NCBI RefSeq assembly: GCF_964340395.1
Contig: NC_135561.1
Coordinates: 18,344,240 to 18,408,239, forward strand
DNA length: 64,000 nucleotides
DNA from: Glandiceps talaboti
Lineage: Eukaryota > Hemichordata > Enteropneusta > Spengelidae
Direction: 5' to 3'
Shown here in pieces: positions 32,606 to 43,360 of this stretch. Made by a program: the position numbers and the translations under genes. The notes beneath the pieces were generated by a model that was not told where the DNA came from, ran no database searches, and saw only the letters and a list, made by a program, of their open reading frames with translations. Each line of letters opens with the position of its first letter. The stretch's first letter is position 1.

Positions 32606-33160
32606 TTGACCAAAAATGAACATTTTTACACCTAATTTGCATATCACTCATGACATCATTGTATCCTTAATATTTCCTCATCTATACATTCCTAGATGCA
32701 TTCCCATTAAATTTCAGCCCAATCGGCTCAGTAGTTTTGGAATTGTTGACTTTTCACCCAAAAGACACATTTTTTGCCCTGATTTGCATATTACTGGTGG
32801 AATCATCATGTCATGAACAAATCTTACTTTACACCCCTTAAAGAACGTTTCCACCAAATTTCGCACCAATACGCCCAGTAGTTTCTGTGTTTAAGTTTCT
32901 TTTACCAAAAATCACATTTTTTGACCAAAATCACAAACCGGTGGTAAGATCATTTTGATTTGAAAAATCTTTCATTGGAACACCATAAGTAATGTTCCAA
33001 CCAAATATCAAGCCAATCGGTCTGGTGGTTTTTGACTTTAAGTCGTTTACATACATACAAACACACACACACACACACACAGACGTTGGACGATGCCTAT
33101 AGCACTACTGAACTTAGGTTCAGCTGTGCTAAAAAATCATATCGGTCATCCAGGACCACC
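32606..33160. repeat. Degenerate 146-bp tandem repeat with (AC)n and tail
   Basis: Three diverged units start near 32606, 32752 and 32898. Each holds a TTTGACCAAAA-like segment, and the first two share a CTAATTTGCAT or CTGATTTGCAT segment. Between them lie AATCGGCTCAGTAGTTTTGG-type sequences. An (AC)n run (33057-33082) and a tail with the small palindrome TGAACTTAGGTTCA follow. A related stretch occurs at about 38760-38860 (ACCAAATTTCATTTGAATTGG and a CAGACAGACA run). It looks like an old non-autonomous interspersed repeat. I cannot name the family. Confidence 0.5.
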
Positions 33161-33189
33161 AGGGTAACATTACCACACTCAAACACAAA

Positions 33190-34905
33190 TTTCAGAAACA
33201 CACACTGATTTCTGCAAAACTCTCGACAAAAACGAACAAGACAATTTTTCCTTTCAAAAATCACTTCCTTGCTCACACCCGAACAACAACAAAGTTTAGA
33301 AGGGCCCTTAACTCAAGAGGAAATCTTCACTTCACTTCAGAGAAATGGAAAACCAAAAAACACCAGGGGGAGTCTGTCCAAGGAATTTTACACACATTGT
33401 TGGCATTTCATTAAAGATGACATCAGAGAGAGCTTTGCAGTTCACCTCCTTGTCTGGCTGGGAGACCCTCAAACATGGGTTTGATACGGTAGGGGAGTGG
33501 TGGGAAATGGTTAAGGCTCATTCTAATAAAACCATCATACAAGAACATTGCAGCACAATTCTCAGCAACATCACGCTAGATACAACAGAATTCACAATAG
33601 ACTGATTAATATTACTTCAAAGTTAAATAATAAAGAAGGTAGCTCTGAAGAGTTGTCCCTTTTGTCGGAAAGACATGCTGGAACAGGAATCAGAGCACGT
33701 GTCCTTGGTTTGAACAATAACCAGAAATCATGCTCTCATAGTATTTTTTCGTCAAAGAGAGGCGGGCGAAGAGGTAGACGGAAAAAAATATCCGAAATTT
33801 TGGATTCTACGGGTAAACTTCGAACGAAGAATCCTGAAATTATTGAAACTTTTGGAAATGTCTACAAAAGGTTGTTTATCTCTGACACTGATTTAAATTT
33901 TTCTTGGGGCATGTCAAATCCAAACTATCTGAAGACGAACAGACTCTTCCAGAAGCCCCTATTTCGTTACAGGACTTAGCAAGGCGTTGAATGAGATGAA
34001 TAGTAATAAATCCCCAGATGGGGATGGCCTCACTGTGGAATTTTATAAGACGTCGTGGGATTGGGTCGGTCCGATTTTAGTAGACATGTTCACTGACTTT
34101 TTTGCAAATAAAAAACTCAGTGACTCTCAATGCCGTGGAATAATTACTTTACTTTACTTTAGATATATCTAAGCCAGGTAACAAGGATGCTCATCGTAAA
34201 CCTGAGAATAAGCGTCCACTGTCGCTCTTAAATGTGGACTACAAATTGCTGTCTGACGTGCTTGGTAATCATTTTAAAGGTCTGTTATGCAAGTTTTGGT
34301 CAGTCAGTATCAAACTTGTGGTGTAAAAAAAAAGATCAATCACAGATAACATTCAAATCATTCGTGATTTCTCCTGTATTGCTAATGCTCGAAATACTCC
34401 CACAGCTATTATTTCGCTCGATCAACAAAAAGTGTTTGATATGGTAGATTGGGGTTTTCTTTACTGAGTTTTGGAGAGAATGAATTTCAGACCAGTTTTT
34501 CGACAGTGGATAAAGATTTTGTACACGGATATAAACGTTCCGTCATTTGTAATGGACACCTGCCAGAACCTTTTGACCTCCACGGGGGTTAGACAAGGCT
34601 GTCCCTTATCACCTTTACTTTATGTTCTATTTATCGAGACTTTCGCGGCTGCTGTGATGGCAGATGATTCTATCAAAGGCATAAATATACCCGGGCGTAT
34701 CCTGACTGAGTGTAAACTGCTTCAGTAGCTGATGACAGCACGGCTATTGTTACGGAAAGCAAGTCTATTTGTAACTTTTTAAAGATTTGCTCGCGTTTTG
34801 ATGCAGCTTCGGGTATGAAATGAAATTTGGATAAATGCAAAGGTTTATAGGTCGGTGGATGGGAAAATTCGTACAGACAATCCAATGAATATTCAGTGGA
34901 ATAAT
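33190..34905 (+). pseudogene. Chimeric Tx1-type fragment (A-like joined to family D)
   Basis: 33190-33430 is family A-like RT N-terminus (LTPEQQQSLEGPLTQEEIF, KEFYTHCWHFIKDDI). At about 33432 it switches to another element, family D, beginning in the endonuclease/linker border (GWETLKHGFDTVGEWWEMV). D continues with a linker, NKSPDGDGLTVEFYKTSWDW, PENKRPLSLLNVDYKLL, a motif A-like SLDQQKVFDMVDW and motif B GVRQGCPLSPLLYVLF. YADD is destroyed by a one-base loss in the Tyr codon near 34726 (LLQ, stop, then ADDSTAI in another frame). It ends near 34905. Confidence 0.78.
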
Positions 34906-35691
34906 GTCACCTGACTCCATCATCGCACACATAGAATAATGCATACTCTAGAGCCCTGTAAGGAGTACAGTGCCCAGAAGTGACAGTCCGTATATGTGTA
35001 CGTTTTGATACTCCACCCTTAAATTTTACGTTCGCCCGAACTTCAACTTCTACATCAGTAAGCTTACAGTACAGTGCTCGTGACATCCGGTTTCTCGTTG
35101 AATTTCCTCAGTTCTGAAGTGCTGGATAAATTTACCAAGTATATGCCCCATATACCTGTAGATATACAGGCTATGTTTCCAAGCGTTTGCCAAACACAGG
35201 AGTGTTTCAATGTGTGTTATGGAATAGAACAAGAAACTAAAAACTGTATTTGATATACAAAACAAAACATACTAAACATCATCAAAAGTTACAGCTACTG
35301 TCCCTTTAATCTGTCCACATGATTTCCATCCATCCATCCATCCATCAGTGAATTTGTCATTTAGAGATTGGGGGGGGGGGGGGCAGATTTTAGAGAAATT
35401 AGTAAGGGGAGGGGTCACATTTTACAGCTCAGAGATGCCCTAAATCGCCCCCCCCCCCCCAGTAATTTCTGAAGGCTCCCTTAAAGGCTTGTGGTTTAGT
35501 GATAATATCAAATCATTCAATTTATTCATAGATTGGTCAGGTACTCCCCTGTTTACTGTGCAGTCGAGATAGATAGTTAGCCCCCATAATCTCCGCTTCT
35601 CTTGATTACATTTTGAAAACCGATAACGATATAAAAAAAATCGCCCAATAGCTGGATCAAAGACAGCATGCATTCCATGCAACCATAGTGA
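34906..35691. other. Unassigned DNA with G- and C-homopolymers
   Basis: No gene seen. It contains a short (CATC)n run (35325-35346), a run of about 14 G (35370-35383) and a run of about 14 C (35448-35461) some 65 bp apart. Confidence 0.5.
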
Positions 35692-35880
35692 ACACATATT
35701 GCCTGGCCATGAGGGCTATAGCACCCGTTTATTACACCCGAGGGACTGTGAGTTACCAGAATCACATGCTATTTCCCGAGGCCAAAGGCCGATGAAATAG
35801 CATGCTATTCTGGTAACCCACAGTCACGAGGGGGTAATGAACGAGTGCTATAGCCCGAATATAGGCCAGGCAATATGTGT
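35692..35880. mobile_element. Foldback/MITE-like palindrome, about 189 bp
   Basis: Almost perfectly self-complementary. The left arm begins ACACATATTGCCTGGCC (35692 on) and the right arm ends GGCCAGGCAATATGTGT (35864-35880). The arms meet at GGCCAAAGGCC near 35786. Internal pairs include GGCTATAGCAC with GTGCTATAGCC, and AGCATGCTATT with its partner. No ORF. Probably a foldback MITE. The superfamily is unknown. Confidence 0.7.
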
Positions 35881-36169
35881 TTTATAATATACCTCGTGCT
35901 GTGAACTCGCGGTGGCAGACGACATCATCAGAAGCCGCCATTTTGACCTGCTGTGAACTCACGGTGGTCACGTGACCAAGTAATAGTTGATGGAACTATT
36001 TCCCTAGGGAAATAGTCATTCTATTTTCCTATCACGTGACTGATTCTAGCGAATCATGGCACAGCATTATCACTAGGTATATTATAATACTTGTTATAAC
36101 ACATCATCTGCGCGAGTCGTGTTGCGATTGGCCAATGCCCTGTCACGTGGTATGCGTCTTCCTTGCAGA

Positions 36170-37690
36170 CGACAAATATTCAAACGGGTCAATGGCCATG
36201 GCGGTAAATGATAATTCACATTTTTGGAAAGTGTCTGAAGAAGATCTTGCAGAACTGGTGTCACACAAAGATGCTAAGCGGACAGAGTGTGTTATCAAAA
36301 ATGCTGCGAGTATTTTTGAAAAATACTGTGTGGAAGTAGGAACGGTATTGTCTGTAGTGGAGGATAATCCTACAGAACTGTGTATGCTACTACGTAATTT
36401 TTATGCAGGAGTTGAATTGAATTGATTGAATTGAATTGTTTATTCACCAGATATAAAACAGGATAACATTTTTATGTACATTTCAAAAAGGAGGTTGATT
36501 TGATAATATATCTGGTGAGGGCCACAGAAATAGTTCGATCTGAACTAGTCTAGTCTGTTCGACGCTGTGATGGGGAATTGTATGCCAAGAAGTCAATGGT
36601 TTCAATCAGGTACGGACTTCAGCGACACCTGCAGAAATTGTACAATGTGGCAACGACAGAGATTTTAAATCTTCAAATGAGGTATTTTCGGCGATGTTGG
36701 TAAAGTTAAACTTTAGGCTGAAGGGAAAGAAACAGTTCACCATAAACAACCAATAACGCAGGAAGATATGAACAAAATAATGACACCAATGGCCGTCGAC
36801 CTGTCAACTCCTCGCGGTCTGCAGAATAAGGTGCTTATTGACAATATGATGTATCTCTGTAATCGCGGCCGGGAGAACGTTTGTGACATGAAATGAACTG
36901 ACTTTTGCATACAAATCGATTCCACTAGTCTCAGATACGCTTCAATATTGCGTGATAAACTAACAAAAAATCACCGTAGGACAGATGACAGCGACAAAAG
37001 TCAACAGGGTCGTATGTATGAGACACCACACAGTCCTCTTTGCCCAGTTCGTTCATTCGAGACAGATTAATTCCTTCCTGTACAGCTTTCTAGCAACGTC
37101 CTAAAGAGGATTTTCAGAGTTTGACAGACGGGAGCATTACATGTTAGGTTATGATAACATGGCCGTTGGAAAGAATACATTCGGTGACAAAAATGAAATC
37201 GATCTCAATGGAAGCGAAGTGTTCAAAAGTGTATACCAACCATTGTCTTCGAGCTACCACTATTGCAACATTAGATGCAGATGGTTTTGAAGCCAGGCAC
37301 ATAATGAGTGTGAGTGGACACAAATCCGAGACAAGCATCAAGCACTGCAGTAAAGTGGGTGAACGGAAAAAGTGTGAAATGAGTACATCATTGTCTAATA
37401 AAATGCAAGGTAACTGTATGTGCACGACCGCACCAGCCTGCATGTCTTCATCTTCATCACCGTCGGAAATTCAGTTTATGTCCGAAACAAATCCTGGCTT
37501 ACAGATTGAACCTGTACCAAAATCTTCTTTGATTCTCACTTCATCACAAGAAGAAGCGATTCTCAACGACTTTACAAAATCGCCCTTGTTTCCAATCAAC
37601 ATTCAGGCGTCAAAACAAGATGTCCGGAACAACCAAAAAACAGTAAACTATAATTTTGAAGGCTGTAGTGTGCATATACATCACTACTAA
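36170..37690 (+). pseudogene. Crypton-type tyrosine recombinase, inactivated
   Basis: Degraded protein of a Crypton-like element. The N-terminal part (36190-36420) reads VSEEDLAELVSHKDAKRTEC and NPTELCMLLRNFYAGV. The middle (36600-37060) shows IRYGLQRHLQKLYNV, PITQEDMNKIMT-like, and the catalytic-Arg box CNRGRENVCDMK (Arg codon 36864-36866), followed by RRTDDSDKSQQGRMYETPHS. The C-terminal part (37151-37687) has NHCLRATTIATLDADGFEAR (HxxR) and GHKSETSIKHC. The residue at the nucleophile position is Cys (TGC, 37346-37348) instead of Tyr. Stops and frameshifts and an insertion (36407-36520) add to the damage. Confidence 0.8.
36407..36525. repeat. Insertion with GAATT repeat inside the Crypton
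   Basis: A (GAATT)n-like run (GTTGAATTGAATTGATTGAA) followed by TTTATTCACCAGATATAAAAC interrupts the Crypton N-terminal frame. ATATCTGGTGA near 36510 is the inverse of TCACCAGATAT at 36444, so the insert is partly palindromic, as in a small MITE. Confidence 0.45.
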
Positions 37691-37892
37691 ACGATAATAA
37701 TGATATTTGGTATAGATCCATAAAGTATTTATAACTGTTTTGACTTTATTAAATTGTTCAAATGTAATCGTATATAATGTGTCTGTAGTGTCAGGTTTAT
37801 TATAATAGTATGAATGAGATCATGTGTTATAAAAAAAATGTCGACTGGCCTCTTTTTCGGACAATAACATGTCAGTCCCCCCCCCCCCCCTT

Positions 37893-37954
37893 GGGCCTGT
37901 CGATCACCTCAGCATCAACCTATATAGGTTGATGTTGAGGTGATCGACAGGCCC
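37893..37954. repeat. 62-bp near-perfect palindrome
   Basis: GGGCCTGTCGATCACCTC at one end and its complement at the other, meeting at CCTATATAGG. One mismatch (CAGCATC against GATGTTG). It lies next to a C-run (37877-37890). It could be a short foldback element or an imprecise excision product. Confidence 0.7.
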
Positions 37955-39321
37955 TTGCGGTGAACAGACGTATATGCTATTGCCCTCACGGCCAGTCGAC
38001 ATTTGTATAATGTTGACTGAAAGTTTGGTTGAAATTGGCTTGTGCATATTTGAGATGGAGGTGGACAGAGACGGGCAGGACCGTATGGAGTAGGGCCCCT
38101 TCCCTCTTGCCTTTGCCATTGTGGCTTCTTTAAATGTTATTCATCACCCACAGTACACAAAATGTATGCCAGGGCCAATTAAATTTGATTTATGCATATC
38201 AGGAATAGGACTGATAACAGATATTAGTCATTCCCATAGCCCTCTCCTGGCTCTGCCAAGTGGGAACAAATAAGGATGGAAACTGTCATAACAAGGAGTA
38301 TAATAATGCTTTATTGAAATTTACATAAAAATGTATTACCTTTCAAAAATAAAATAAAGTTGAAACATTTTCATAGTAATAATTAACATACATGTATACT
38401 AGTGTGTGTATATATATATACACACACACACACATACATGTGCACCCTGCTATCATGAATGTATGTACCAAATTACATGGAACTTGAAGCTAGAATTCTT
38501 CATGTATAGCCTAATTACTGAACATCATTAATTATACAAATTACTCATTAAAACTAAAGGTTATATATATTTATCAAACTTTATATGACACATGTACTTT
38601 GTTATTATTAATGCATGTCCCAAATTATATTGAATTTGAAGCTTGCACTCTTAAGATACATGCATAGCCTAATCAACAAAACACATTTAATTATGTAAAT
38701 AGATTATTAATATTCATGGCATGTTTACCAAAACCTAATAGGTTCTAGCCATTATCCTAAAGAATATGCACACCAAATTTCATTTGAATTGGGCCAACCT
38801 TTTTGAGGAACGGTGACACAGCCAGACAGACACACTCGCACACAGACAGACACAGACTTTTAATCCCTAATATAGAATGTTCCTTATGGAAGGTAAAAAT
38901 CAATAGGGATCAAATCAATAGTGAAAATAATTACAAAATGGCATATATAAAAACTGTTACATATAGTTGGGTATCCTCTAACAACATTCAGAAAAATCAT
39001 TACAAAAAAATAGGTTGCCATGGAAACCAGACTAAAATGTTTACATTAGAAAATAAATGTGTAAATCACAAACAGTTGTTTTATTTCACAAAGAGTTATT
39101 TGTACAAAAAATCATGATGTATGACCTACTCAAATGTTGCTCAGTTACCATGGTAACCAGTATAGTGTAGTAATACTTTGGTTTGTTTGACACAAAATTA
39201 ACATTTATTCAAAGGTAATATATAGTGCTCATTCAAAGTACATCATCAGGAACAATTATGGACAATGTAATGGAGAAAAATATATAACATGCCATATTGC
39301 CTAAATTTTGACATTTTAATG
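37955..39321. other. AT-rich DNA with simple repeats, no gene seen
   Basis: Contains a TG/TA/CA microsatellite (38401-38437) and an old repeat copy near 38760-38870 that resembles 32860-33080. No convincing ORF or RNA gene. Confidence 0.5.
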
Positions 39322-41613
39322 TAACACAGCTTTTCCCTTATTAAAATAAAGTGTAAATGTTCCCCAATCAAAATGAAGGATAATTGTTCCCCAATCAAAA
39401 TGAAGGATAATTGTTCCCCAATCAAAGGTAAAGTGTAACTGTTCCCCAATCAAAGTAAAGTGTAACTGTTCCCCAATCAAAGTAAAGTGTAACTGTAAAC
39501 CAATCAAAGTAAAGTGTAACTGTTCCCCAATCAAAGTAAAGTATACCTGTTCCCCAATCAAAGTAAAGTGTAACTGTTATTAAACCAATCAAAGTAAAGT
39601 GTAACTGTTCCCAATGAAAGTAGTATAACTGTTCCCCACAAGACTAAACATCAGCCAAAGTAACTGTTCCCAAGACAAAGTAAATTGTAGCTGTTCTCCA
39701 GTCAAAATAAAGTGAGACTATTTCTCACTCAAAGTAAATGTTCCCCAAAGAAAAGTGTAACTGTTCCCCAATCACTGTAAAGTGCAACTTTTCCAAAATC
39801 CCAAAGTGTAACTGTTCACCAATCAAATAAAGTGTAACTCGTTCCCGATGAAAGTAAAGTGTAACCCGTTCCCGATCAAAGTAAAATGTAACTGTTTCCC
39901 AATCAAAGTGAAGGATAACTATTCTTCAAAGTAGAGAGTATAACTGTTGTCCTATCAAATTAAAGTGAAACTGTTTCCCAACCAAAATGAAGGATAACTG
40001 TTCCTCAATCAAACCAAAATGCATCTGTTCCCCAAACAAAGTAAGTGTAACTGTTCTCCAATCAAAGTAAAATGTACTTGTTCCCCAATCAAAGTAAGGT
40101 GTAACTGTTCCCCAAAGTAAAGTGTAACTGTTTCCCAATAAAAGTAAAGTGTAGTTGTTCCTCAACTAAAATAAAGTGTAACGTTTTATAAACCAAAGTT
40201 ATGTGTAACAGATCGCCAAGGAAAGTAAAGTAAAGTAAAATATACCGCTTCCCAATCCAAGTAAAATGTATCTGTTCCCAAATCAAAGTTAGGTGCAACT
40301 GTTCCCGATCAAATTAAAGTGTAACTGTTCCCCAAGCAAAGTAAAAATGTACCTGTTCCCCAAGCAAAGTAAAGTGTAACTTTTCTCAACTAAAGTAAGT
40401 TCTAACTTTTAATGACTCAAAGTATATAACGTGTAGCTGTTCATTAATGTAAAGTGTAACTGTTCTCCACAAGACTAAACCATCACTCAAAGCAATTGTT
40501 CCTAATAAAAACAAAGTAAAGTTTAAAAGTGTAACTGTTCTCCAATCAAAGTAAAATGTACCTGTTCCCCACTCGAGTAAAGTTCAACCCCCCCCCCCTT
40601 CAAAGTGTAACTGTTCCTCAATCAAGGTAAAGTAACTCTCCCCCAATCAAAATAAAGTAACTGTTGCCCACTCAAAGTAAGGTGTAATTGTTTCCCAATC
40701 AAAGTAAAGTGTCACTGTTCACCAAAGTAAAGTGTAACTGTTCCCCAATCAAAGTAAAGTAAGTGTAACTGTTCCCCAATCAATGTAAAGTGTATCTTTT
40801 CCTAAATCAAATTAATGCGTAACAGATCTCCAAGGAAAGTAAAGTGTAAATGTTCCCAAAAGTAGAGTATAATTGTTGTCCTATCAAATTAAAGTGTAAC
40901 TGTCCCCCAATCAAAGTAACGTGGAACTGTTCCCCAATCAAAGTAAAAGTAACTGTTCCCCAATCAAAGTAAAAGTAACTGTTCCCCAATCAAAGTAAAG
41001 TTTCACTGTTCCTCAACCAAAGGTATAACTTTTTCTGACTCAAAGTATATAACATGTAGATGTTAATTGATGTAAAGTGTAACTGTTCCCCAATCAAAGT
41101 AAAGTTTCACTGTTCCCAATGAAAGTAGTGTAACTGTTCCCCACAAGACTAAACCATCACTCAAAGCAACTGTTCCTAAAACAAAGTAAAGTTTAAAAGC
41201 GTAACTGTTCCCAAATAAAGTTCAACCCCCCCCCCATCAAAGTGTAAATGTTCCCAATGAAAGTAGTGTAACTGTTCCCCAAAGTAAAGTATAACTGTTA
41301 CCAAAACAAAGTAAAGTTTAAAAGTGGAGCTGTTCCCAAATCAAAGTAAAATGCACCTGTTCCCCAATGAAAGTAACATTCAACTCCCCCACCCCCATCA
41401 AAGTGTAACTGTTCCAAATGAAAGTAGTGCAACTGTTCCCAATCAAAGTAAAATGTACCTGTTCCCCAATGAAAGTAACATTCAACTCCCCCACCCCCAT
41501 CAAAGTGTACCTGTTATTAAACCAATCAAAGTAAAGTATAACTGTTCCCCAATCAAAGTAAAGTGTAACTGTTCCCAAAACAAAGTAAAGTTTAAAAGTA
41601 TAACTGTTCCCAA
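39322..41613. repeat. 27-bp minisatellite array, left part
   Basis: About 2.3 kb of tandem units of the type AACTGTTCCCCAATCAAAG followed by TAAAGTGT, period 27 bp where regular (for example 39430-39545). Many units are shortened, for example by loss of ATCAAAG, or extended. Because 27 is divisible by three, translation gives repetitive 9-residue frames (LIGEQLHFT) that are not genes. Two C-rich variants with CTCCCCCACCCCCATCAAAG occur near 41384 and 41488. Confidence 0.9.
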
Positions 41614-41789
41614 ATCTAGGGGGTCATGTTTGAATGAACAGTGCTTTCTGCGCGCTCTGCAAAAGTGATTGATAAATCTGCCAAGTACAGACCGTAAATA
41701 GCCGAGAAAAGGACCAAGATTTTCTGCAGTTGTGAGGAAAAAGTTATTAGTTTATTTGGTCGCGTGTCAACTACTATGGATCTCGCTCT

Positions 41790-42661
41790 GTGTCGAGAAG
41801 CCAGCCACAAAAAACTACTAGTATGTGCACGTCAAAATACTTCCAAGATGGTAGCCACGAGGCAGCATGTGACTCAGGTTCTGACACTCGCACTCGCAGT
41901 AGTAACCCAGGTTCTGAGACTCGCAGCAGTACGTCGGAAGACGCAACTAGCATACCTGTCATGGAAATGAGGTCAGTTATTAATGAATGCCTTGCCGGAC
42001 TAGTTTCAACTGTGGACGGTATGGCTAAAACACTAAATGAAATGAGAGAAGAGCAAGGTAATACTAGGGCACATAGAGATGGTTGAAAGAAAAGTTGTTG
42101 ACATTGAGGCCAGCGTCAACTACACAGAAGACGAACTGACAACTCTGAAGACGCGGGTTGAAGACCAGGACAAGCGATATGAAGAATTGGCTAATTCCCT
42201 GCAGACTGCGAATGATAAGATGAAAATGGTTGAAAATACGTGTTTAAATATGGAAAGGTATTCGAGATCATACAATCTGCGCTTCGGTGGAGTGAAGGAA
42301 GAAAAGGGTGAAAGCTGTGTTGAGGTGATAAAAACTATACTAAAAGAAAAGTTTCGCATGTCGGACATCATTATTGATAACGCGCACCGCACGAAACCCT
42401 GTCAATGGAAACCGTCCCCCGTCTCCAAGACACATAATTGTCAAGTTCCCTCTACGAATACAACGACAGCAGATTCTAATGAAAAAACGAGAAGTACTGA
42501 AGGATTCCGGAATATTTGTGCAAGTTGATATGTGCAATGCGGACTTTAAACTAAAGCAAGGACTGAGAGATGTAATGGAGAAGGCCTACAAGGAAGGAAA
42601 ACGTGTTCGTTTTGCAAACGGCAAGCTTACGATCAATGGTACTCTGTTTCGTGGCACTTGA
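41790..42661 (+). pseudogene. L1-type ORF1 protein (coiled coil, RRM, CTD)
   Basis: Three overlapping frames (41790-42086, 42079-42528, 42374-42661) make one L1 ORF1-like protein with two frameshifts, near 42080 and about 42400-42480. The first part is Ser-rich and ends in a helical start (MRSVINECLAGLVSTVDGMA). The second is a coiled coil (LKTRVEDQDKRYEELANSLQ) leading to the RRM signature SYNLRFGGVKEEKGES and the AHRT segment. The third has PRHIIVKFPL, MKKREVLKDSG and a C-terminal RVRFANGKLTINGT. RNA-binding chaperone of an L1-type RNP. Confidence 0.8.
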
Positions 42662-43360
42662 CATTCGAATTAATCGAGACTGAAATAACAGATTGGTCTG
42701 TATGAACATGACATGTTAAACCACATTTTTGCTATTTATTTTGTATGTATCTATAGCTATTTATTCACAGTAAGATGTAGAAAATGCCGTGTGTTTTTTT
42801 CTTTTTCTTTTATTTTTCAAGATTTTGGGTGTAGAAATTTTCAGGTAAAGTATTTTTGGGCCGTGGGCCAGGGGTGACGTGTAATATTGCTCTTGCAAGT
42901 ATAGAGTTACTTTCCCCCACCTGTTATGCTTGAATAGTCCTGATAATTATGCACCTGGTTTTTTTTGTTTTTTTTTGTTCCGTTTTTGCTTCACGGTTAT
43001 TCTGTTCTGTTTTATTGAATGAATACGGGATTGGCAGTAGATCAGTATGCTAATTTATAATGGAATTTGCATTCTCGCACATTCGTGTAACTACACACTG
43101 TTGCAGTTTTTGTCACCTGTTTTTTCTAACATGATGGACAGCTTCCAATGCGCCTGTTTGGCAGCATGGTTTTTCTTTTTGAACTGTTTTCCGTTTTTCT
43201 TCGCATGTGGGATTTCCACTGATGTTGTAGTTAGTGGGGGTGATTTTTTCTGCATTGCGAGTTTTTGTGTACATGTCTTATTTGGTTGTCTAGTGTATGT
43301 TTTCATGTTTTCACCGTTCTGTAAACTTAGATTGAATTTTATTCATAGTATTATTGTACA
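42662..43360 (+). other. Inter-ORF region of the L1/Tx1 element
   Basis: T-rich 700-bp spacer between ORF1 and ORF2. A 109-codon hydrophobic frame (43047-43376) overlaps the ORF2 start, but I see no family resemblance and treat it as chance. Confidence 0.5.
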
